This document shows, in pieces, positions 37,026 to 47,803 of a DNA stretch of 64,000 bases (positions within the stretch are counted from its first letter, which is position 1; the number at the start of each line of letters is the position of its first letter). The position numbers were made by a program, and so were the translations under genes. The notes beneath the pieces were generated by a model. That model saw only the letters and a list, made by a program, of their open reading frames with translations, was not told where the DNA came from and ran no database searches. Source of the DNA: Cunninghamia lanceolata (lineage: Eukaryota > Streptophyta > Pinopsida > Cupressales > Cupressaceae); contig BSBN01000213.1 in assembly GCA_027924645.1 (NCBI GenBank), positions 31,684,501 through 31,748,500 on the forward strand. The letters run 5' to 3'.

Positions 37026-37040
37026 AAAGTGGGGACTAAA
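37026..37040 (+). other. Polypurine tract
   Basis: aaagtggggactaaa directly precedes the TGTAG of the right LTR. This is where plus-strand DNA priming occurs in LTR elements. One pyrimidine pair interrupts the purines. Confidence 0.7.
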
Positions 37041-38187
37041 TGTAGTGTCATAAATTATGCTCGCCCACAATTTCACACTTTATTTGGTACTCACTTTAGT
37101 GTCCACTTCCTTAATGTGCTTTCAAATGTTACTTTGACCATTTCTGGTTATCATGCTCAAAAACCATAAGAATGCTAAAATCCTAGCTCTATCCCTAGTT
37201 GATTAGACCTTTCAAGAACTAAAATTGTTGAGACTCTAGCCCGTAGCACGGATGTTTGTGCGAAAGCCTCTATCAGTATTGCGATCATTTTTGGAAGTTG
37301 TCTTTTTACTTGTGTGATTTGCCAAGTTTTTCTTGATGCTTATTCGTGCTCAAACAACTCCTTTCCTTGATTTTTTGCCTTTGCCTTCTCTATTTAAGCA
37401 ATTAGATTTTCCATTGTAAGGGATCGATTTTTCCTTTCAAAGTGAAGCTCTACCGAAATCAAGAGCCACCATTTCTGCAGTTTATTTTCTCAAGATCATA
37501 TTGCTCTCTTGCTCACAAGTTTGTTTTGATATCTCTCTTATCTTTGTAGGTTGAGTAGATTTATTGTTATCTCTGTCATATATAGGGATTTATTTATGAA
37601 CCCTCTCTAAATCATTGAGTAGGTTTTAATTTATCAGTATCACATTATTGCTTGTTACTGCTCAAACAATTCTAGATGCACTTAGAATTAGAGAACACAC
37701 TTTTTATCAATCTATCAATCTATATCTCTGGATGTCATTGAGGTGGAAACACCAAAAATAGGGTTTTACTGAGCTAAACCTCTATATAGCCCAACCCTTT
37801 TTTTCATTTATGCATTTTTAGGTTCCGTTAAGAAGTTTGGTGGTGGATGGAAGGATTGAAGAAGTTGGCACAAAGATCGAGATCACGGATCTACATAGTA
37901 CTTGCATCATATAGACTACCGTGTGACGCGCAAATGTCCACGCAATGCACTGTCATCTTGGATAGTGAGGTTGTCCACCTGGAGCTAGGTTCTTTGTATT
38001 TTTGTCTTTTCATTTATGTACTTCATTTTTTAATATTCTATTTATTGTTATTCTTTTTTGCTAAAACATAAAATGTTTTTGTAGACAGATTTTGTTTGGA
38101 ACGCTAGTTAATAGAACCCTAATGTAATGTTAGTGGAAAGATCCCTTAATTGATATGTTCAGTTGGGGAGTAGTTTTTTACATCACA
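37041..38187 (+). repeat. 3' LTR of the 32.3-38.2 kb element
   Basis: Matches the left LTR; begins TGTAGTGTC and ends TACATCACA, followed by the ACCTA target duplication. Confidence 0.9.
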
Positions 38188-39015
38188 ACCTACAAAACCT
38201 ACAACAGTCAAAGTGTAGTGGACTCTATTATTTGCTTACATAATTATACCTTGAAGTTGATGGAGTTAGTGGATGTCATCTAGTATACATCAATCTAGAC
38301 ATCCACATAAACAAGCAATAATAACAAGTCCACTTAAACCAAAAGAAGGCACCTTCACAAGGTATAATCCTCATGAATTAGGAAAATTAAAAACTCTTCA
38401 ATGCTTCCCTCAAATGACTTTTTAGGGAGTAGGAGAATAATACAACCTACATAGAGAACCACACTATAAGAAAGAATATGTTGATTCCCCTAACACACAA
38501 GGCTTTAGGTGGGTGTAAGAGGTCAAAATCCAAGAGAGGAACAAAAAATGCTTTTCCAACAAATCCTTGGTTTGACAATAAGTGCAAGATAGAAAAAAGA
38601 AATTTATGAGAATGTGGAATGGACAAACAAAGTAAGAAAGAGTAAGAAAAACGATTACGGTGTAAATTTTTTTTTATGTGAACACAAGAAGAGAGGAGCT
38701 GATTGCCCTTGGAAAACACAACCCCAAAAGATTCTGGAAGAAAACAATATCACATGTTACCAATGGCTTGAATATGTGAAGTTGCTGTATGAGCGTGAGG
38801 ACGATAAACATAGACCCTGGTAATCAATGCAACTACTAAGCTTTTCACCATTGAAGATATCAATCATGGCATAACAAGGTTGGTAGAAGCAAAAGCACAG
38901 GATATAGATGGGCTGCAAGGAGAACATTTAATATGGAGTATAGAGGTCCTTACTCCTTGTATCAAGAGAATCTTCAATAAATAATGTCATTCAAGAGGGT
39001 TTCCAGGGAGATTGG
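38188..39015 (+). pseudogene. LINE ORF2, endonuclease end and linker (copy 3)
   Basis: Resumes with TYKTYNSQSVVDSIIC at 38188, the C-terminal strand of the endonuclease (SVVDYLIC-type). Later comes EDINHGITRLVEAKAQDIDGLQGEHL near 38845 and IEVLTPCIKRIFN near 38940, the segment before the RT fingers. It ends at GRD(W) where a solo LTR enters at 39016. The middle (38320-38830) is poorly readable. Confidence 0.8.
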
Positions 39016-41699
39016 TGTTACACCCCATTTTTGATGGACCAATTTACTTTTAACTTTTATGTTAAAATATAATTTTGATGCAAGATGATGTCATCATGAT
39101 ATTTAATGTTTTGGTGAAATAGTATGCAATGAAATGTATTTGCATTTGAATGAATACATGTTATTTAATCAATATTATGCTTATGTTGTGATTGTTAATG
39201 GCTAACTACGTGAATGTTGCTCCAAGTGAAATGAAGGATAATTTCTTGCCCTCCAGAGAGTGAGGGAGAGTATCACTTGGGAGAGGAGAATAGCTTTGGA
39301 AAATTAGGTATTGCCATTTGAGTTTCACTCACGTAGGTTTATTTTTAACCACATCGAGTCAATTTGAGTTATTAATAGAATTGTTAGGTTTAGTTGAACC
39401 TAGTCGAGTCGAGTCGAGTTGTGTCTTGGTCTCTTTTTTGTTAATGGCAACTATGAGGTGTTTAAGTTATGCATATATATAATCTTTCCTTGCTGATTAG
39501 AATCCGCATTAGAATATGCACTTTGTGGGCAATATGAGCCACAATCGAAGACTATTTATAAGGTTATGTTTGAATGATGGCAGCGCCACCTTTTCAATAT
39601 TGTAGGTGGAAGTTTTAGTAAATGCAAGTAAACTTTCTTGAATGCTCTATCACCAACTTTTGGTGGCCAAAGCATGAAGCTATTTGAACTTCACTAAGGC
39701 CACAAAGTGGTGGCATCATGCACAGTTCATGCCCTTTATGCTAGGTTAGTGGGCCATGATACGCTAAACTGTTTTAAGCCACTAAGTGGTAAATTCCAAC
39801 TATTTTTCTTTTGTGAATGAGAGGATTGTTAAAATAACATCAGTTATTGCTCTTGGGATATATATTGTTTCAACACATTTTGGAAAGGAGGGAGAGAACG
39901 ATAGTAAGTCCTAGAGACAAGAAACTAGAATTTAACCTGAAGGATTTTAGGGAGGAAACAATAGTAAAATGACATCAACTAGAAACTTGCATAGTAAGAG
40001 AAAAAGGGAATCAAGATTAGAAAAGAAAAGACTGTGGAACATTATCGACAGGTTCTTTTCTTATTTTGTCTTGATGCTATACATATGTTGTGCTTTGCAC
40101 ATGATTATGCTCGGCATGTGTTATCTTATGAGGCCGATAGCCTACTAAACATTGTTGTATATTATGAACCATTATATATATAAAGTTGTTTGAATATGGA
40201 CAAAGGTTTTATATCCTCTGCATTTGCATATAATTGTCTAATGTTTTAATTGCTTATGAAAAGCTACTACTGTTGTTAGTTTTCTACAGGAGCATTTGTA
40301 ATCTCTTAGAACAGAGACATGATACCTAATCAGTCGGCTTGTGCTTTGAGAGCATTAACGTGCTTATATAACCTTTGAGTTTCATGAGGCCAGCAAGTAT
40401 ATAACCAGTGGTATTATAAGGCCAAACTATGTTTTTAAGACGCTGACATAAACAAAAAATGTACAACCCTTATGTCTGTTGTGGCCGAAAAGCTATATGA
40501 TATTGAGGCCAAATTATTATGTTATGTGGCCAATAGAAGTACTGTGTTCTCTGGCCAGAAAGCTTTGAAATCATTGTGACATAGTTGTGGTAGACTTGTT
40601 AAAGTCATGCCGACTTTGATATCATTATATTAATGTTGTATAAGTTGTGTGTCCCTAAATAAGCTTCGACACCTATATATATAAGTAATCTTTTGTATAA
40701 GATATTCATTTATTGAAGAACTCATTGGACATTTTGTCTGTATTATTATTCTGAGACCAGGAGGGTCAAGTCGATGATGTTTTGTTGTCATGATTAACTA
40801 AAGTGCTTAAAAAATAGAAGAGTAGTTACTCTTGTGGTTAGTAGAAAGGACTTGAACAAGTGACAATATCCAAGACCCAAGAGGTTACTAGAATGTACAT
40901 GGGTGTTCAAAGTCAGAGAAACCAACTAACTAGTCATGTATTGACTTAATGAGTCAACACTATGTGAATAAGATCATTATGAAAAGTCAAACCATTTGGT
41001 CAAACAAAAGTTTGTGTTAACCATAGGTCATTGAAGGTTTCCAAGTCAAGTTAAAGGTGGGTGAACGTATGACTCCACTTTTTAAGTGGTTGAATTTTAT
41101 TCAAAACTTTGGCCAAAGTAGGTACAAAAGTCTTTGCTTGCACTTGTCAGTTCACTGTGCTCTGGATTTGCATAACCAACAAGTAGTGTCATACATAGTT
41201 AGAGGAGGCTATAGTTGTATGATTGTGTTGGTTATGTAGGACACAACACTAGAAACTCAGATGACATTACTAGGGGGTCCTTAGTCTATACTCTTCGTTG
41301 AAGGGTAGGGCCACTTCTAGATGGAAGGTGTGTGGGGGACCGTTGGTCTATGGATGGAAGTATAGCACTTGGGTAATGCTCTCCCTCTTGCAGATGACAC
41401 GTTGAGGATGTGAAACAGAAGATTAATCCAGATATGGAAGTCCTGACCTTGTACTTATTTGTAAATTGTAAATCTGTTTACTTGATTATAAATCATATAT
41501 GAAAATTCTAATTGAAAAGATGTATTTCTTTTACAAATTGAAATGAAATGTTTTATGTTTCAATTTTGCAAAGTGCAAATGATGACGATGATGATAGAAA
41601 AAGAAGAAAAAAATATTTTCCTACTATTTTAGGAATTGAATTATTTACATTGGTTAAAAGCCAAAGTGTTTACTATGTTGTATGGGTAGATATGTTACA
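39016..41699 (+). mobile_element. Solo LTR, 2.7 kb, inserted in the LINE
   Basis: Starts TGTTACACCCC and ends ATGTTACA, flanked by ATTGG (39011-39015) and ATTAG (41700-41704), a 5-bp duplication with one change. Excising it rejoins the LINE codons GDWTTSVVIPL exactly. No coding capacity. A TATA-like run is at about 40674-40684. A reverse-oriented relative begins at 63114, sharing ggtagggccacttc and the blocks around it. Orientation is assumed from the TGTTACACCCC start. Confidence 0.82.
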
Positions 41700-41704
41700 A
41701 TTAG

Positions 41705-42566
41705 ACGACTAGTGTTGTTATCCCTCTATACATAAGTAGTGATATCAACAATCCATCAAATTACTCCACTATTATGGTTAATCCCCTCCTTGAAAAACAT
41801 TTTGGAAGCATGGATGAATGTAGAATTAGTAGTTGGGCAGAAAAAGAGGGAAAAGAGCTAAGGGATAGGTTGGATTTAGATCAAAGCATTCCATTATTGA
41901 TCTCGGTGTTAGCCTTAGCTTCTTGATTGAAATAATATGGAACACCCAAGGTGACAAGGTTTTTGTTGCTTTGTAGACTTTAAAAAAGCCTTTGACATGG
42001 TACCTTGCAACACACTGTGGAATAGGATGGAGGAACTAGGAGTTTTAGATATGTTTAGAGGAGCAATCCATAGGCTTTATGAATAAGTCGAGGCTAAAAT
42101 CAGAACCAGTGATGGAGCGTCAGAGTGCTTAGGCAATGATATTGGTGTCAAATAAGGTTTCCCACTTTCCCCAACTTTGTTTGGGCTATACATTGATAAA
42201 TTATAAGAGTGGATAAAAAAGGTTGGTCTAGGGAGAGAGTTCAGTTGGCTAAGTACATAATAAAGTTACTCTTATATGCAGATGATCTCATATTGATTAC
42301 TAAAAAAACTCAGTCTGAGAGAGCATTTGAGGATGATTGAAACCTTTTGTCAGGAGGTTGGGATGTAGGTGAACACTAGCAAAACCAAAGTAACGATCTT
42401 CTCATTGTAGAGAAAAAAGAAACAAATTAACTTTCTTTTTAAAGGCAACCCATTGGAAGTAGTGGATGAGTACAAATACCTCGGGCTTGATTTCCATAAC
42501 AAGCTCAGTTGGGAAACATGCAGAGAAAAAAAAATTCAAGGGGATTGGAAAGCATTACACTCTCTA
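41705..42566 (+). pseudogene. LINE ORF2, reverse transcriptase (copy 3)
   Basis: Blocks in order: TTSVVIPLYISSDINNPSNYSTIMVNPLL (41707-41790), a frameshifted VDFKKAFDMVP (about 41970), MEELGVLDMF, SPTLFGLYIDKL (about 42165), and IIKLLLYADDLILIT with the catalytic YADD at 42275-42286 intact. VNTSKTKVTIFS and VDEYKYLGLDFHNKLSWET follow. It ends in ALHSL at about 42565, where unrelated sequence begins. Several stops are present. Confidence 0.87.
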
Positions 42567-44490
42567 ATGTCCCCATTTTTTAGTAATTGTGATTTGCAAG
42601 CTTTTGTCTAGTTCTAGTTTTGACCGAAGCAGCTTGGTGTTTGATGAGGGAATCTCCAAGGTTCTTGGAGCATGCAGGATGTGTTCTGTAGAAATGTTTT
42701 TTTTGGTAGTGAGCTCAGTTTGTTTTGAGGACCCTTATGACACTTTCAAAAGTGAATTATGGCTTTCAGTGTGTTCTCCAAACTTCTTAGAGAGAGCGTC
42801 TATTTATGGAAAGTCACCCAGTCAGCTCCGATAATCATTATTCGTCATCAGTATTAGTCTAGTATAGTCAGATTTTGGTTCTAATACTGTTTCAATGGTT
42901 TTTGCAACTCAGGTGATTTAATGAGCAGTTATTTAATTATTTCGCTGAGGTTTCTTAATTTTATGAAATAATTCAAAAGCAATGTAGTGAAATAGCTTGT
43001 TAGAAAAATAATCAAAATTTTTAAATCATGGACGCTTAAAAAGGGGACCTTGCACATCAATTATTATTATTTCTTTAAAAGGGTCTTTTGGAGCAAAAAA
43101 GGCTTATTTTATTAAACTGAATTTAAAAATAAGGTTGATGGAAAGTTCAGCGGGAAAAAAGTATAAAAGGAGATTTAGAGAGCTCATTTGAACGGGCAGA
43201 TTATTTTATTTCCTCTTGTGAAACCCTTGTGGTTATGTGGGATTGTACTCTATTCATCTCATCGTTCTTGAGGATGAAATCCCTCTTGGAGAAGATTAGC
43301 CATGGTGGTGAAAGATCCTCCTTGATTAATACTGTGTTACTCATTTAGAGTGATTTGTTTATGCAGGAAAGGTTTGCCGATAGATTTATTCAGAATCTAC
43401 GCTTGTGCTGAATGTTGAAGACTTGGAGCAATTTCATATAGGGATTGCCTGTGTGTTTCATGTTTAAATTTATGGAGTTTGTCGTGAAGGGTTTACTATG
43501 CAAATTTATTGAAGATTCTATGAATAATAAAAATGGTTACATTTGATGGCGATTTGAAAGGATATATTTTATTAAGGTTGTCACTGCTTTTCATGAGAGA
43601 TATTTTGTGGAGATTATTTCTAACGTCTTGAGCATATTATGATGAATATGGTGGGCGATTTTCACTGAGAGATTCATAAATTCTAGCCGCTAGGTTAGGG
43701 TCTCTAAACCCTCGCCTTTAGTGTTTGGTGTTTTTATTCATAGTCGCTCCATTCCCTTGTTAGGCTATGACACACTTTTGAAGGCATGGTTGTTGGAGAA
43801 GGCTGAGCAGCAGTTTTGGGAAGGCAAGATTAGGAAGATGCAGTGATTCCTTGCTAAGTATTGAAGTCTATTAATTCAACAACAAAGTTTGAAGAGAGGC
43901 GCTATGAATAGGGTGGTTTGGGCACTCTTGTAAAGGATCTTTGCTCTTATAACTGTTATATCTTTATGACTGGTGCCCTTTTATAGTATATATATTGATG
44001 AGATTGGGACCTTCTAATTCTTGATGTCCAAATAGATGTTGTACTGCTGTGACTTCATATTTATAAATTGGACTTCATATACAACTATTTCCTATAGATT
44101 TTTGAGCATATACAACAACACTCATGGGACATGCTTCAACAATGCCTATTTGTGTGACATCAACAATGTATCATTGTGGGTCTATACCATTTGATATTAT
44201 ATCATAGTTGTTGTAATTCTAAGTTTGTAATAGCAAGCATAGAAATTGAAGATCAATATATAATGTTGGAGTTTGAGGTCAGATTGTTGTTATTAAGTGT
44301 TTCTTTATGCATGCAAAGTGTTTGTTGAAATGTTCATGACATTTATATGCATTGTGGGTTTTTTGTTTGAACATATATTGTATCAAAATGCATTATGAAT
44401 AATCCCATTCCAAAATACATTGAAACACATTGAAAACAAGTGTTTGATGAAATGCTTGCATGATAGAAGACAGAAGTATATGTGGGTTTT
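42567..44490 (+). mobile_element. Candidate solo LTR or LTR fragment
   Basis: Begins TGTCCCCATTTTT right where the LINE reading stops. It contains a good TATA box, gtataaaagg, at 43161-43170 followed by a pyrimidine-rich leader. It has no long ORF. I could not place the right end or a target duplication: the LINE sequence on the right overlaps that on the left by roughly 50-70 bases rather than 5. A second copy is not in the window. Confidence 0.4.
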
Positions 44491-45535
44491 GGAAAACAAT
44501 TGGTTTAAAAATTGGGGTTGGTCATTACATACTCCTTGCAAAATAGATGTAGGAATGTGGAATTATGGGATTGGAAAATCAAAAGAATGCTTTTCGATTT
44601 TATTGTGACTTTGATGATTCTCTATGAGTCTGAAATTTGGGGCAGCAACATGTTAGATCAGAGATGGAGGCAGGTAGAAAGAATCCAAAAACATCTAATC
44701 ATAAGTAGTCTCAAAATTTAGATTGCTATTCGGTACAAGATTTTATTGGCTAAAAGAAGTACTTTCCATTTGGAAGCATCAACAATGGTCTAATTGTTAA
44801 GTTACCTAAAGAAGACTCAAAATATGGAGAATAATCATTGGCCTAGGCTAATTATGGAAGGAGAGCTAACTAGAAGAAATAACACATGGATGAAACAAAA
44901 TGACAAATGGATGAAGAAATGGGATGTTAATGTGTAAGAATGTCAAAATACTAATGAGGAAATAAAAAGGTTTGCGAGAGAAAAATTTCAGAACCTCATG
45001 TGGACAAAACAAACTGGGTGAAAAAAAGCTTACTATATCAAAGTATATAACCCCACGTGGGACCATGAGGGAAAAAACCTACATTGGAGCAAATATTAAG
45101 TGGAAATAAAAAATGTTGATAGACCAATTAAGGACTAGTTCACATCATCTCAGGTGTGAAACTGGAAGATGGTTGATACCTAAAGAGGAGTGGGCAAAGA
45201 GAATATGCCTATTTTACAAGGGAGTAGTGGAGATAGAATGGAACTTCATCATGGAGTGCTTAGTGTACAACAACATCCATACTAGTTATGAAGACACCTT
45301 GAAAATTGACAATTTAAACACCTTGTTTGAGGAGGCAAGGATGGGAAAAACTGCAAACTTCTTAATCAAAATTCACTATCAAAGATCTGATCTCAAGAGA
45401 AGATTACAAACTTCTTAAGGTTTTGGTGCCCTATTTCTAGGTGGGGTTGTATGCTACTCTTGGTCCCATAGGTTGCTTTGGCCTCGTGGATGCTATTAAA
45501 ATCTTTCATTTCATTTCATTCAATTACTTCCACTC
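44490..45535 (+). mobile_element. LINE 3' end (copy 3 or a separate 5'-truncated copy)
   Basis: Reads SLQNRCRNVELWDWKIKRMLFDFI, then WRQVERIQKHLIISSLK, and, after frameshifts, TWMKQNDKWMKKWDVN. The 101-codon open stretch 45113-45418 follows with LRTSSHHLRCETGRW, a two-cysteine segment and LNTLFEEARMGK. The 3' tail near 45495-45530 is a run of tttca units rather than poly(A). It overlaps the end of the 42.5-kb fragment, so it may be an independent 5'-truncated insertion. Confidence 0.82.
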
Positions 45536-46854
45536 TACTAGCCATTGGATCTTCTACCAAGTGTACAGTCTTTGATTCCTTTGTAGCGGTTGCCTTGCTT
45601 TTATGGTGGGCTCGACCTATATCTATATGGACTCTTTGTCAAATGACAACTTGCCATGTGTCATCTTAGTGATCGTGGGCCTAATCTTATCCTTAGTGGC
45701 TTGTACTTTCTCTCTATAGTGAATCAAAGGGCTTCCACATGTCATTTACATGGTAAGGTGGGTAGCTCATGTTGATCCCCCTTATAACACTTACTCCAAC
45801 GACTGATGGATATGTGTCCTCCTTTTGGTAGTACACCAAAAAGGCCCAATGGATTAAATTTAAGGTGCATAATTCAATACTTGTGTCATGCTCTATACCA
45901 TCGAATGCAAATGAAGTGTTACATGGATGGTGTAGAACTATCCAAAGTTCAAATGTTTTAACCTCTTACCTATGCATTGTTCAAAACACTAGTAAATGGC
46001 ATTTTAGAGTTTTTTCTCTAAATGATGGATGTGTTGGCTCCTGTGGTTGTATACTTAAATTGGTAACTACCTTTTCTAAATGAATGCATTCCTCTTGGTC
46101 CTTGCTACATGATTATGGCTTATTTGCAAGTGGTTGGGCCTTGTAGGCATTTAATTTGTTATACCTAATCCTTGATTTTTAAGGTTTTTTGCTTTATTTT
46201 GGTTTTTGATGAGATATTGAAGACTCCCATGCCTTTCTCCATTTGTAGAAGCCATGTATGTACCTAATGATGACTCATAGCTCGGCATGGTGTAGTGTTT
46301 TTGAATGTCTTGATGCTTAGGCAAAGTAATTGTAGGTGTTTCTTATCTGCTAGTGGCTTCTCTTTGACCTAACAACACATTTCTTGTAGGAATGGGATGT
46401 TACCTACATGATCCCAATGGTTTATTGCATGGTATTAAAGCTTTTACCTTGATATTGGCTTATCTACACCCCTTTGTTATAACACGGAACTGGCCCCTTT
46501 GTTATAACACGAAACTGGCCTCCCTACTCCTAGTACTGGTTATTGATCCAAAAAGGATGATTTCTTCAAATTTTAGTGTCCTTCTCACCTACAAGTGTGT
46601 GGCAACCATGTGGGAGACCTAATGCTGATTTAACATGATCAAACTCCCTACATGAATCCATGAAGTTATTGAGGACAAGGTAGAGTACTATATATATACA
46701 TATTTATGAAGATAACCAGTTGGTTGGTGATTTGGTTGCAAAACAAAGATAGAGAGATTACAGGGTATTTTCTATCTTGAAATATAATAGGGAATAATTT
46801 GAATGTCATATTTTTGATATCAATCCCATTAGGTAATGTTATAATTGTAATTTT
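45536..46854. other. Intergenic stretch, no gene
   Basis: No family match. A precise 25-bp tandem duplication, cctttgttataacacg(g/a)aactggcc, occupies 46471-46495 and 46496-46520 with one difference. ORFs are short and unsupported. Confidence 0.6.
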
Positions 46855-47527
46855 TGTTGGCGTTTCAATTCGCACCTCTGGAATGCAATTTGGAAATGGA
46901 CAGCTATGCACAGATAAATTGCTTTCCTATTGGAAGGGGGAGTTCCCTTTTTTGCTGATGTTCACTGAAAAGATAAATTAAATGAAACTTCGCCTATCTT
47001 CCTTTTGATTCTCAGCTGCGAGCACAAGGTTATAAAACTCTAAATGCTGTAAAAGAGGTTTTTCCTTTTTTAAAACTTCTACTACAACTAAGCAAAGACT
47101 AACGACGCTTTTAATCTCCTGAGTAAATTCAGAGCAAAGGAAATTAAAAGTGAACAAAGAATGATTGTTAACACAAAAACTTAAGCAGTTTTCTTCTAGA
47201 TTTACACCACAAGACTAAAAGTACTTTAATGATGAAAGCTGAAATGAAAGCTACAAAAGCTACACATCTGATGACGATAACTTGATGAATTGAAATAGAA
47301 TATCATATCAAAATAGGCATGAGACTTCTATTCAGTATCATAAAGTTGGCACAACTCCAGGATAGCAATGCTGCAGCAAAAGGCATGCATACAACAAGCG
47401 ATCAAACATCGGAGAATAGATTACACAAAGTGAACAGACACTTGGAATATCAAGATTTGCAAGCTAGAATAGGCACAACAAATTTGCTATCACAATTACC
47501 ATTACATACAATGGGCAAGGATGCCCT

Positions 47528-47535
47528 TATTTATA
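47528..47535 (-). promoter_or_regulatory. TATA box of LTR A
   Basis: The minus strand reads AGTATAAATAAGGGC. A transcript starting about 30 bases on would have roughly 640 bases of R plus U5 before the LTR end at 46855. The same box is at 57846-57853 in LTR B. It lies downstream of the LTR ORF, placing that ORF in U3. Confidence 0.65.
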
Positions 47536-47803
47536 CTAAAATCAAAGGAGTAGGGAACCCTAAAATCTCCTTGATTAACCCTAACTTGCCAACTCACAAG
47601 CTTTATTACTATTCTAACACAAAGATACAATAAACAAATGCTTTAAAGCAAAGAAGATTCCAACTATCACAAAGTGATTTCTTTCTAAATATAGAATGGA
47701 TGAGCTTGGGATGAAAGCAAATGCTTTAAAACAAAAAGCATATGTTTTAAAGCTGCTTTATTTTGAAATGCATCCTCATCAACATTCATGCATTTTGGTG
47801 ATG

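Larger units (their letters stand above)
32305..38187 (+). mobile_element. LTR retrotransposon inserted in the LINE (no RT)
   Basis: Two LTRs (32305-33465 and 37041-38187) flank a 3.6-kb internal region. ACCTA occurs immediately before the left LTR (32300-32304) and immediately after the right one (38188-38192). Removing the element and one ACCTA rejoins the LINE reading (RNITYKTYNSQSVVDSIIC). A purine block aaagtggggactaaa abuts the right LTR as polypurine tract, giving plus-strand orientation. Only a gag C-terminal and protease region is recognisable inside. RT, RNase H and integrase are absent, so it is non-autonomous or internally deleted. The primer site after the left LTR is not one I can assign. 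Confidence 0.9.
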
